Of a DNA stretch of 64,000 nucleotides, positions 22,539-30,590 are shown piece after piece. The DNA comes from CAWBRT01 sp963832785 (GTDB lineage Bacteria > Acidobacteriota > Terriglobia > Terriglobales > Acidobacteriaceae), in assembly GCA_963832785.1 (NCBI GenBank), contig CAWHVF010000004.1, forward strand, positions 62,001 through 126,000. The letters run 5' to 3'. The translations under genes and the position numbers were made by a program. Below the pieces are notes generated by a model. It saw only the letters and a program-made list of their open reading frames with translations, did no database searches and had not been told where the DNA came from. The stretch's first letter is position 1. Each line of letters opens with the position of its first letter.

Positions 22539-23299
22539 TTCCGCTCCAGCGCCGGAGCAAAGCTATAAGGAGGCCAGGGTCCCGATAGAGCCAGGCTTAA
22601 CCCGCTGCCGCTGTGCTCCTCGTTGAGCTTCCCAAGCAGCTCCATGAATTCCGCCTCGGCGACCACCGGCACCAGGAACGCCCAGTTCAGAATAGTTTCA
22701 GCCTGGCCTTCCGCTTCGCCTGCCTTCCACACCTTTCGTTCCCGAAAATCGTTAGTACACTGCCGCAGAGTACGGGCTGCGGCCTCGCACATGGAGCGCA
22801 AATATTGAATGAAATCTTCTCTGGCGCAGGCGTCCGCGCGTCTTCGCTTCAAGTAATCTGTTCCCGGCGCCCGGTTGGCAGTGGCGTTTCCCGCCCGGGC
22901 GGCATCGGCTAGCCGGCGATCCAGCATTACCTTGACCGCCCACTCGCGCTGGCCGGTGAAGCTCGCCAGAAACCCGGCGATCGTGTCGTGATGGTCAAGC
23001 ACAAACTTCTGCAGGTGGTCCACCGAGGAAAACAACGTGGCAAAGCGGGCCGGCAGCACCGGCGCTTGCTTCATCACGCGCTCCACCACGGCTTCGTGCC
23101 GGCATGCCCGGGGGGCGACCCAGGCCAAGTCCTGCAGGCGCGCTTCGGCATCGTCCCCGCAGAACTCCTCGCGTGACACTTCACTGAGCACCGCGCTGAT
23201 GCCGCCGCATGGGCACACAAACACACCGCTTTCGTTGAACTGCGCCATGGCATCCGACGGCGACAGGCAGTACAGGTAGTAAGCAGTTTCCTTATGCAC
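22535..23299 (-). CDS. Gas vesicle protein GvpF/GvpL family (copy 1)
   Basis: This 254-residue protein has an N-terminal YYLYCLSPS strand, ISAVLSEVSREEF, then CRHEAVVERVMKQAPVLPAR with F-A-T-L-F following, and the C-terminal signature SGPWPPYSFAP. These are the F/L family marks. The three copies differ strongly from each other, so they are old paralogues with probably separate tasks rather than recent duplicates. It starts 8 bases inside the end of the CDC48-type ATPase gene. Confidence 0.9.
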   Translation of the reverse strand: MHKETAYYLYCLSPSDAMAQFNESGVFVCPCGGISAVLSEVSREEFCGDDAEARLQDLAWVAPRACRHEAVVERVMKQAPVLPARFATLFSSVDHLQKFVLDHHDTIAGFLASFTGQREWAVKVMLDRRLADAARAGNATANRAPGTDYLKRRRADACAREDFIQYLRSMCEAAARTLRQCTNDFRERKVWKAGEAEGQAETILNWAFLVPVVAEAEFMELLGKLNEEHSGSGLSLALSGPWPPYSFAPALERK

Positions 23300-25427
23300 G
23301 TTGCCGCACCGCAGCTAGCGCCTCCTTAACATCCTCCGCCGCAATGGTCAGGCGGAGTTCGTCCGGCGGTTTTCCGGATTCGGCTTCAACCGTGCGCCGC
23401 ACCGCGCGCAGGGCTGCCCGGGTGCACACCGACTCGATGTCGGCGCCGCTGAAGCCTTCCGTGCGCGCGGCCAGCTCGGCCGCACTGATTCCGGCCTGCA
23501 GCGGCTTACCGCGCAAATGCACGGCAAAAATTTCCTGCCGGCTTGAACTATCCGGCAAGGGAATCTCCACAATTTCATCGAATCGCCCGGGGCGCAGCAT
23601 GGCCGCATCCACCAGGTCGAGCCGGTTGGTGGCCCCGAGGACGAGAACGCCTTTCAATTCCTCGATTCCGTCCATCTCCGCCAGAAACTGGCTCAAGACC
23701 CGCTCGGAGACATGCGAGTCCGTCGAGGCAGCGCCGCGCGAGGGAATCAGCGACTCAATCTCATCGAAAAAGATGATGCAGGGCGCCGCCTGCTTGGCTT
23801 TGCGAAAGGTTTCCCGCACGCCCTTCTCCGATTCGCCGACGAACTTGGAGAGCAGCGACGGTCCTTTGACGGCGATGAAATTCACCTGGCTCTCGGTGGC
23901 TATGGCCTTGGCCAGCAGCGTCTTTCCGCAGCCGGTCGGGCCCACCAGGAGAATGCCTTTGGGAGCGCGAACTTTGCCCTGGGCGAATAGCGAGGCATAA
24001 CGCAGAGGCCACTCGACCGCCTCGATCAGTTGCTGCTTGGTCGAAGCCATGCCGCCTACATCCTTCCAGCCGACGTCAGGCACCTCGACAAAAACTTCGC
24101 GGGTCGCCGAAGGCTCCACGTCACGCAGAGCGTCTTTGAAATCTTCCATGTGAACTTCGAGGCCGGCCAATTGCTGGTACGGGATTCGCGCCAGGGCGAA
24201 ATCGATCTCGGGCAGAATGTGCCGCAGGCGGATCATGGCCGCTTCCCGGCAGAGCGCCTCCAAATCGGCGCCCACAAAGCCATGCGTGATATCAGCCAGG
24301 TAGACCAGGTTGACGTCTTCCGCCAGCGGCATGCCGCGGCTGTGAACGCCGAGGATCTCCTCACGAGCATTGCGGTCCGGGATGGGAATGGTGATTTCAC
24401 GATCGAAACGGCCGGGGCGCCGCAAAGCCGGATCGAGGGCATTCGGCAGATTGGTGGCGGCGATAACGATAAGGTTCTGCCGCCGGGCCAGGCCGTCCAT
24501 CAGCGCCAGTAGTTGCGCCACCACGCGCTTTTCCACGTCGCCAACCACGTTCTCGCGGCGCGGCGCAATGGCGTCGATCTCGTCAAGAAAAATGATGCTG
24601 GGCGCTTTGCGGCCGGCTTCCTCGAAGATCTTCCGCAGGTGGGCTTCGCTCTCGCCGTAGAACTTGTGGATGATCTCCGGCCCGCTGACCGCGTAAAAAC
24701 TGGCTTCGGTTTCATGGGCAATGGCCCGCGCGATCAGCGTCTTGCCGCAACCCGGCGGTCCGTGCAGAAGCACGCCCTTGGGCGCGTCGATGCCGAGTTT
24801 TTCGAACACCTCCGGATAGCGCAGCGGAAGCTCAATCATTTCACGGATGCGCTGAAGCTGCGGTTTCAGCCCGCCGATGTCTTCATAAGACACCTCCCGG
24901 GCGGCGCTCTGTCCCGGCTCTTTCTCCTTCCCGATTACCAGTTGCGTGGTCGGGTTGATCACCACCGGGCCCTTGGGCGCGGTGCTTTCCACCTTGAAGT
25001 CGGCCCAGCGGCTGCCGAACAAAGTGGCGCGAATGCGGTTGCCTTCCAGCACCGGAAGACCGTCCAGCAGGCTCCCGATGTAATCCAGATCGCGCTCGGC
25101 CGGGGTGATGTTCACCGGCGTCAGCGTCACGCGCTCCGCCGGACGGCACTCGATTCTGCGCACTTGTACGCTCTCATCCAGCGCCGCTCCGGCGTTTTCC
25201 CGGGTCAGTCCATCCAGTTGAACCCTCGACTGCCCCCGCATCTCTTTGTGCGCCAGCATGGCTTTGCACACCGTCTGGCGCTTGCCGGTTATTTCAATGG
25301 CGTCGCCATTGGAGGCTCCCAGTTTTTCCAGGTCCTCCGGGCCGACGCGCGCCACCCCGCGCGCCACGTCCTTGCTCAGCGCCTCGCATACTTTTAGAGC
25401 CAGCGTTGCTTCTGCCGTCTTCGTCAT
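23292..25427 (-). CDS. CDC48/VAT-type double AAA ATPase
   Basis: This 711-residue protein has an N-terminal substrate-binding domain (about residues 1-185, double-psi barrel type) and two AAA domains. The first has GPPGCGKTL near 230, FLDEIDAIAPRR near 289 and arginine fingers in DPALRRPGRFDRE. The second has GPTGCGKTL near 503, FFDEIESLIPSRG near 562 and MLRPGRFDE. It belongs to the p97/VAT unfoldase family, common in archaea and found in many bacterial gas vesicle clusters. It probably remodels or recycles vesicle proteins. It lies 8 bases after the Hsp20 gene, so a chaperone pair is encoded side by side. Confidence 0.93.
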   Translation of the reverse strand: MTKTAEATLALKVCEALSKDVARGVARVGPEDLEKLGASNGDAIEITGKRQTVCKAMLAHKEMRGQSRVQLDGLTRENAGAALDESVQVRRIECRPAERVTLTPVNITPAERDLDYIGSLLDGLPVLEGNRIRATLFGSRWADFKVESTAPKGPVVINPTTQLVIGKEKEPGQSAAREVSYEDIGGLKPQLQRIREMIELPLRYPEVFEKLGIDAPKGVLLHGPPGCGKTLIARAIAHETEASFYAVSGPEIIHKFYGESEAHLRKIFEEAGRKAPSIIFLDEIDAIAPRRENVVGDVEKRVVAQLLALMDGLARRQNLIVIAATNLPNALDPALRRPGRFDREITIPIPDRNAREEILGVHSRGMPLAEDVNLVYLADITHGFVGADLEALCREAAMIRLRHILPEIDFALARIPYQQLAGLEVHMEDFKDALRDVEPSATREVFVEVPDVGWKDVGGMASTKQQLIEAVEWPLRYASLFAQGKVRAPKGILLVGPTGCGKTLLAKAIATESQVNFIAVKGPSLLSKFVGESEKGVRETFRKAKQAAPCIIFFDEIESLIPSRGAASTDSHVSERVLSQFLAEMDGIEELKGVLVLGATNRLDLVDAAMLRPGRFDEIVEIPLPDSSSRQEIFAVHLRGKPLQAGISAAELAARTEGFSGADIESVCTRAALRAVRRTVEAESGKPPDELRLTIAAEDVKEALAAVRQRA

Positions 25428-25434
25428 GCGAACC

Positions 25435-25953
25435 CTAGTTAGACCTCAGGCATCTGATTTCGACTACCCCGTTGTTGCAGCTAAGCTCGATCTTCTCTTT
25501 GGTAAAACTCCCCGGAAGTCGCACCTCCTTGCGGTATTTCTTGTCGCGCCGCTCGGCGGTGATGGTCAATAAGTCGCCATCGATCTCCAGGTGCACGTCT
25601 TCGGCGCTGACGCCGGGCATTTCGGCCAGCACGAGCACGTGGTCGCCTTCTTCGAAGATGTCCACCACCGGCTCGCGAATCTCGTGCACCACGGTGCGGC
25701 CCGACTTGGCGTCTTTGCGCACATTGCCAAAAGGTTCCACGCGCACCTGGCGTTCTCCCGGTCCAACCTTCACGGTAAAGCCGTATACGCCTTTCATTTC
25801 GCGGCCGCCGCCGAATTCACCGGTCTTCGACATTTCGCCGGAAGAATCGGACAACTCGTCCAGTTTCCTGACCAGGTCCGCCAGGCCATTCAGAATGCCG
25901 CCCATGCCGAAGCCGACTTCGCCCGGCTCCTTCCTTCTATCCTTGCTGGCCAT
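25435..25953 (-). CDS. gvpH: Gas vesicle Hsp20-type protein GvpH
   Basis: This 172-residue protein has an alpha-crystallin core (VVDIFEEGDHVLVLAEMPGV, then EDVHLEIDGDLLTITAERR and YRKEVRLPGSF), preceded by an N-terminal segment with glycine-rich GFGMGGILNGLADLVRKL and the GVYGFTV block typical of GvpH. Small heat-shock proteins bind unfolded chains. In haloarchaea GvpH also affects expression of vesicle genes through GvpE, which does not occur here. Its start lies 17 bases inside the end of the NtrC-type regulator gene. Confidence 0.92.
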   Translation of the reverse strand: MASKDRRKEPGEVGFGMGGILNGLADLVRKLDELSDSSGEMSKTGEFGGGREMKGVYGFTVKVGPGERQVRVEPFGNVRKDAKSGRTVVHEIREPVVDIFEEGDHVLVLAEMPGVSAEDVHLEIDGDLLTITAERRDKKYRKEVRLPGSFTKEKIELSCNNGVVEIRCLRSN

Positions 25954-27334
25954 AAAGCCGTGCTCCCTTCGTCCCGATTCCGTATTCCTTTACCTTGTAA
26001 TGGATGGTTTTGTAGTCCACCTGCAGAAGGCGCGCCGCCTTTGCTTTATTGCCGCCCGCCCGCCGCAGTGTTTCCGTGATTACTTCCCGCTCCACGCACA
26101 TTGTCCGCCGGCGGATGATTTCCCGCAGCGATAGCGACGTATCCGCCTCGGGAACAACGTGGTGGCTCGGCGCCTGGTCGTGCAATTCCAGATGGCGCTC
26201 CGCCACCTCGTCTTCCGCCAGCAGGACCGCGCGCCGGATCACCGAACGCAGTTGCCTGATATTGCCCGGCCACGAATACGCCAGCATGCTGTCTACCGCT
26301 CCCGGCGTAAATCCCCCGACCTGCTTGCCGAGCTCGGCGTTGGTTCTGTCGAGGAACTGCTGGGCCAGGTACGGAATGTCTTCCCTGCGCTCGCGTAGAG
26401 GCGGGATCTGGATGACGAACTCGTTCAAGCGGAAGTACAGGTCCCGCCGGAATTTGCCCGCTTCAACCAGTTGCTCAAAATCGAGATTGCTGGCCGCCAG
26501 CAATCTTGCATCCACGGGAATCGGTGTGGCTCCGCCCACGCGATAGAGCGCGCGGTCCTGCAGGACGCGCAAAAGCTTGGCTTGAGAGGCGAAGGGAAGA
26601 TTGGGCAGCTCATCTAAAAACAGCGTTCCGCCGTGAGCGGTTTCGAATCGCCCGCACTTCTGCCGGTCGGCGCCGGTGAAAGCGCCGCGCTCATACCCGA
26701 ACAGCTCACTTTCCACCAGGCTTTCCGGGATCGCGCCACAATCAACCGGCACGAATGGTCCCCGGGAACGTCCGCTCAGGCGGTGGATGGTGCGCGCCAG
26801 CACTTCCTTGCCGGAGCCCGTCTCGCCCAGCAGAATGACACTGAAGTTAGAGTTGGCAACGCACTCCACGTCCGCAATCAGGCGGCTCACGGCTTGGCTG
26901 GGCCCCAGCAACTCGCGCAGCGAAATCGGCTCGCCGGCAGCCCTGGAGCGGCTGAGGCGCTCCCGCAGGCCACGCTTCACCAGGCGTACGACCTCCTCAT
27001 GCTCGAAGGGCTTGGTGATATAGTCCAGCGCGCCGGCGCGGATGCCGTCGATGGCGCCGCGCAACTCCGGTTGCCCGGTAATCAGAATTACCGGCAGGTC
27101 CGCATCAAGCGACTTCGCCTTGCGCAATACCTCAAGGCCATTCTTCCCGGGCATGTAAAAATCCACCAAGAGCAAATCGGGGTGCTGGCTGCGAATGCAA
27201 TCCAGGGCGGCCACGCCGTCGCTGACTATCACCGGCGTCAATCCCTGGCGGCACATAAGCTGCGCCAGTTGATGCGTGATCTCAACCTCGTCGTCTGCGA
27301 TGAGAACCTTACCGTGGACCGTGCCAGTTTCCAT
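25937..27334 (-). CDS. NtrC-family sigma-54-dependent response regulator
   Basis: About 465 residues: receiver domain (VLIADDEVEI near residue 10, phospho-acceptor D in LLVDFYMPGKNG near 53), central AAA domain with Walker A GETGSGKEVL near 170, the sigma-54 contact loop ERGAFTGA near 213 and GTLFLDELPNLP, and a Fis-type helix-turn-helix at the end (RAGGNKAKAARLLQVDYKTI). The GAFTGA motif is intact, so it should activate sigma-54 polymerase. TTG 27349 is possible, but ATG 27334 is preferred. It opens the vesicle operon behind one unknown gene and is the best candidate to control it, with the HQVRTPL kinase as a likely partner. Confidence 0.94.
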   Translation of the reverse strand: METGTVHGKVLIADDEVEITHQLAQLMCRQGLTPVIVSDGVAALDCIRSQHPDLLLVDFYMPGKNGLEVLRKAKSLDADLPVILITGQPELRGAIDGIRAGALDYITKPFEHEEVVRLVKRGLRERLSRSRAAGEPISLRELLGPSQAVSRLIADVECVANSNFSVILLGETGSGKEVLARTIHRLSGRSRGPFVPVDCGAIPESLVESELFGYERGAFTGADRQKCGRFETAHGGTLFLDELPNLPFASQAKLLRVLQDRALYRVGGATPIPVDARLLAASNLDFEQLVEAGKFRRDLYFRLNEFVIQIPPLRERREDIPYLAQQFLDRTNAELGKQVGGFTPGAVDSMLAYSWPGNIRQLRSVIRRAVLLAEDEVAERHLELHDQAPSHHVVPEADTSLSLREIIRRRTMCVEREVITETLRRAGGNKAKAARLLQVDYKTIHYKVKEYGIGTKGARLYGQQG

Positions 27335-27352
27335 GTTCCCGCCTAGCAAATC

Positions 27353-27919
27353 TCAGAATGGTTTCACGGGGTACTGAACCTCGATATCGCGGTCGAGGTA
27401 CCGCTGAACCGCGTGCAACATGCCAATGAAGAGGATGCCCGTCTCGCCAGGCTGAAGAGTTGCCCCGATCCGTAGGGCGATAAAGCGGTCGCGCTTCTGG
27501 AGCAGCGTTGCGCCTGTCTGCTCCTGAAGCCGCCAACCGCCGCCAGACGCCGCCCCCCGGATTGTCGTCGAGGCAAGGTGATACTCTTCCACCAGCAACT
27601 CGGGCGATTCGGTCCCCATCAGGGCTGCACCCCGCTTCTCCAAGTCCAGCAAGAGCTTGTGATTCCGGCTGCCTGCTTGCGCCAGTTCCCTGACTATCTC
27701 AAGCTCATGCCCGCAAACAGGTAGCCCGTCTTGGTAGACTCGAGTCTTGCCCGGCTCGACCGCTATGCACTCCACTGTGCGCTCCACGGCATTCCACATC
27801 GCTTCCACAACTTCTGCGCCGCGCCTTAGCCGATCAATTCCGGTAGAGGCCTTGACCCTGTCGACTAACTCACCTAGTGCTCCCAGGTCCACCTTCGTGT
27901 GGATGACAGGGATGTACAT
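27353..27919 (-). CDS. Conserved protein of unknown function, first gene of the vesicle operon
   Basis: This 188-residue protein begins MYIPVIHTKVDLGALGELVD; the middle has RVYQDGLPVCGHELEIVREL, AGSRNHKLLLDLEKRGAALM and TESPELLVEEYHL. It resembles a widespread but uncharacterised family that I recall only as hypothetical. The C-terminal part ends in an HAVQRYLDRDIEVQYPVKPF tail. GAGGA five bases before ATG 27919 favours this start over GTG 27934. It lies 18 bases before the NtrC-type gene and so is the probable promoter-proximal gene of the cluster. No membrane segment or known catalytic motif is seen. Confidence 0.75.
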   Translation of the reverse strand: MYIPVIHTKVDLGALGELVDRVKASTGIDRLRRGAEVVEAMWNAVERTVECIAVEPGKTRVYQDGLPVCGHELEIVRELAQAGSRNHKLLLDLEKRGAALMGTESPELLVEEYHLASTTIRGAASGGGWRLQEQTGATLLQKRDRFIALRIGATLQPGETGILFIGMLHAVQRYLDRDIEVQYPVKPF

Positions 27920-28074
27920 CAAAGTCCTCACCACAGATAACCGCGCTCGTTATTGCGAGACGATTGAATGACCATGCTTTTGAGTTGGGCAATCGCGCTT
28001 GCCGTCGAGCGACGAGACACACCTTACTCCCCACCGGCATTCGCATACTGAATCGCGCTCTCTTACGCCTTATG

Positions 28075-28091
28075 AACAATCGCCATGCCAA
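28075..28091 (-). promoter_or_regulatory. Weak candidate sigma-54 promoter upstream of the vesicle operon
   Basis: The minus strand reads TTGGCATGGCGATTGTT. The -24 part (TTGGCATG) is close to consensus and spacing to the -12 part is correct, but the -12 is TTGT rather than TTGC. Transcription would begin near 28065, about 145 bases before the first gene. An imperfect dyad (GGAATCTTAGTTCC, 28216-28229) about 150 bases further upstream could be an activator site. The rest of 27920-28421 shows no gene. Confidence 0.3.
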
Positions 28092-28421
28092 ACTCCATGA
28101 CAATCGTGAGCAGACGGCGCGGCTGGTGAAATGTTTGCAAAAGACTGAGCAGATGAGAATCCGCACAGGGCATCGCGTCGATGGCTATCGGCCTAAATTA
28201 CACGCTAGCTGTGCCGGAATCTTAGTTCCTGGACGGAGTTTCTAGAAGTTGGAATTCTGTGGTGCGCAAATATTTCAAGGCGTTTACGCATTCGCCCATT
28301 GCTTTCATCGTATCCACTGGCGGCGACTCTCAACCCGGTGGCGGAAGATGAAAGACTGACGCGGGATGGCACGGCCTTCAGCCGCCGTCTTATAAGATCG
28401 CCGGCAATGCGCGGAGCCGCC

Positions 28422-29381
28422 CTAAGCGGTTTGTGCGGCGCTGCGCATTTTTTTTGCATTGACTCTTTTCCAAACCATTGTCGTAAGCAAGGGAGTGAGG
28501 ATCGCAGTCACAATGACGGAAGCGGCGACCTGAAGAGTAGCCACTGGGGCAACCGCCGCATAAGTCGGATCGACCAAAGCTACGGCTTTAGGGGTCGCGG
28601 CTGCATTTCCCGCCGTGCTCGAGGCAGCAGCGCCCGCAATGCCGCGGCCGCCAACCAAGCGGTCGACCAGGATACAAGTAGTTCCCGTAATAGTACAGGT
28701 TAGAATTCCCAAACCTACGCCGGCCGGCCCGGCGATAACAAGCGACTTCAGATCGATATTGTTGCCCAGAGCAAAGGCGAGGAACAACAACACAAGGTCG
28801 CTGCGCGATGGGCCGCACAACTCCCGGAATTCTTTGTCCAGGTGGCCAAACAGCATCCCGGCTGCAAGCGGAGCAATGACAGAAACCATAGACATATATG
28901 GGACATTCGCCAGGCCAGCGCCGGCCAGCACGATCAGTGTAAAGAACGGGCCGGTTTCGATGTTCTGCATAACGTACGAGCCGACGTCATTTTCGTCCCC
29001 CATACTGCTCGTCAAGGCAATAAACATGGCGCCGTTTGTGTCATTCATGGCGGACATTATCGCCAACGTCGACAGGCCCCATAGGCTGCCGTGAAATAAC
29101 CGCGCCACGGCTAAAGCAATCAGCGATGCAATACCCACTTTGGCTAAAAGGATAGCGGCGCCGCGTTTCAGTATTAAGGGGGTTGCCTTCAAGTGTATCC
29201 TGGTGCCCATGCAAAATAGATACACCCCGAGCAGTGCCGGGAAGCCCTTTCTTCCCATGGCTTCGGTAAAACTTCCGATTTCAAGCAAATGTGGCGCAAA
29301 CGTGTTCAGGATGGCGCCTACAAAAAGCGGTACAATCATTATCCCCGCGGGAACTTTTCGAATGTTCGTCAGGATGCGCAT
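28422..29381 (-). CDS. kdgT: 2-keto-3-deoxygluconate permease (KdgT family)
   Basis: This 319-residue protein is a very hydrophobic carrier with about ten membrane segments. It contains VGAILNTFAPHLLEIGSFTE near residue 25, STLAIMSAMNDTNGAMFIAL in the middle, and GRGIAGAAASSTAGNAAATP near 255, which are KdgT family blocks. KdgT imports 2-keto-3-deoxygluconate with protons. GAGGAG eight bases before ATG 29381 sets the start, 14 codons downstream of the longest frame. It is the last gene of the minus-strand operon behind the IclR-type operators. IclR-type KdgR proteins control kdgT in enterobacteria, which agrees with the context. Related sugar acids are also possible substrates. Confidence 0.9.
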   Translation of the reverse strand: MRILTNIRKVPAGIMIVPLFVGAILNTFAPHLLEIGSFTEAMGRKGFPALLGVYLFCMGTRIHLKATPLILKRGAAILLAKVGIASLIALAVARLFHGSLWGLSTLAIMSAMNDTNGAMFIALTSSMGDENDVGSYVMQNIETGPFFTLIVLAGAGLANVPYMSMVSVIAPLAAGMLFGHLDKEFRELCGPSRSDLVLLFLAFALGNNIDLKSLVIAGPAGVGLGILTCTITGTTCILVDRLVGGRGIAGAAASSTAGNAAATPKAVALVDPTYAAVAPVATLQVAASVIVTAILTPLLTTMVWKRVNAKKMRSAAQTA

Positions 29382-29503
29382 TATACTTTCTCCTCGAAGA
29401 TCTCTTAGTTCCGTTAGGCCCATTCTCAGTGACTCTACCCATCTTGCGTATAGGCATCGCCAGGCAGCTCGCGGCGAGATTTCAACTGTCTGAAGTTTGC
29501 GCC

Positions 29504-30523
29504 TTACCCAAACTCGATAATCGCTTTGAGAGCCTGCTTACTCGCAACTGTCGCAAAGGCATTTGCCGCATCTATGACTGAAAAACGATGTGTGATAATC
29601 GAATTTATGTCGATAATTTTTCTTGAGACAAGATGAATGGCCCGAGTCCACGTCGAGTAAGTCCGGCTTCTAGACGTGGTGAGCGTGATTTCCGAGCGGA
29701 CAAGCTTCGTCATGTCAATCGAGACCGCCGCCGCGTAAATGGCTCCGCTAATGACCTGTCCCCCAGGCCGGGTAAGCTCACACGCCATGCGGAGGCCGTT
29801 TGCTGAGCCGCTCCACTCAAATACCACATCAGCGCCTAATCCGTTGGTGTACTCTCTTACCGTGGCCGCGCATTCACCCTCCTCGGCGACCAGTGCGCAG
29901 TCAGCTCCCCATTCTTTTGCAGCATTCAGCCGGTATGTGTCCGCTCGCGTGCCTATGACAATCGCCGGCCGCACGCCCAAGTGCTTTCACAGCATCAGCG
30001 TCAGTAGTCCTAATGGACCGGGCCCCACGATAACGACTGAGTCGCCTGGCTTCAGTCTTGAGTTCTCGATGGCGCGCAGTGATACGCCGAGCGGCTCAAG
30101 ACAGGAACCCTCCTGGAACCCCACGTTGTCCGGCAGGGGAATGATACTTCGGCTGGGCAGGCACACATATTCGGCAAATACGCCGTTGACATTAAGCCCG
30201 ACTGTCTTTCTGTTGGCGCAAAGGTTTTCGAAACCAGTCCGGCAAAAATAACACTGCCCGCAGGTGATGACCGAGTCTATTACCACCTTCTGGCCGGGAA
30301 CCAGAGACGACGCGCCCTGCGAAATTACCGTACCGCATGCTTCGTGGCCCATGACTATCGGGACCTGCATGAAGTCATAGCCTTCCCAGTTGTAAACATG
30401 AATATCAGTGCCGCAAATAGCCGCCGCCTCGATTTTGATTATGGGATGCTCCCCGGATGTCGGCTGCTCCCAGTCGGCTACAGTTATGCCTGGCTTTCTT
30501 TCCGCTTTGATGATAGCTTTCAT
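29504..30523 (-). pseudogene. Zinc-dependent dehydrogenase interrupted by one in-frame TGA
   Basis: The two halves are in the same frame and together make a complete medium-chain dehydrogenase of about 340 residues (threonine/sorbitol dehydrogenase type). The catalytic zinc residues are in AAICGTDIHVYNWEG and MGHEACGTV, the structural cysteines in CGQCYFCRTGFENLC and the Rossmann loop in VGPGPLGLLTL. A TGA at 29987-29989 splits the gene just after that loop; the next residues (KHLGVRPAIVIG) continue the family fold. GAGGAGG four bases before ATG 30523 is a strong ribosome site. A single nonsense change or a base-call error explains it best; read-through is less likely. It sits between the TPP enzyme and kdgT in one operon. 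Confidence 0.85.
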
Positions 30524-30590
30524 CACGCCTCCTCTGACCAGGGTCAGATTCGCGAATTACGTAGCGATTAGAGTACGTTCCCGATATGTT

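Noticed and set aside
29960..29989. Selenocysteine reading of the in-frame TGA in the dehydrogenase
   Set aside because: Only a 4-bp hairpin lies directly after the TGA, not a SECIS-like element, and selenocysteine is not known in this family.
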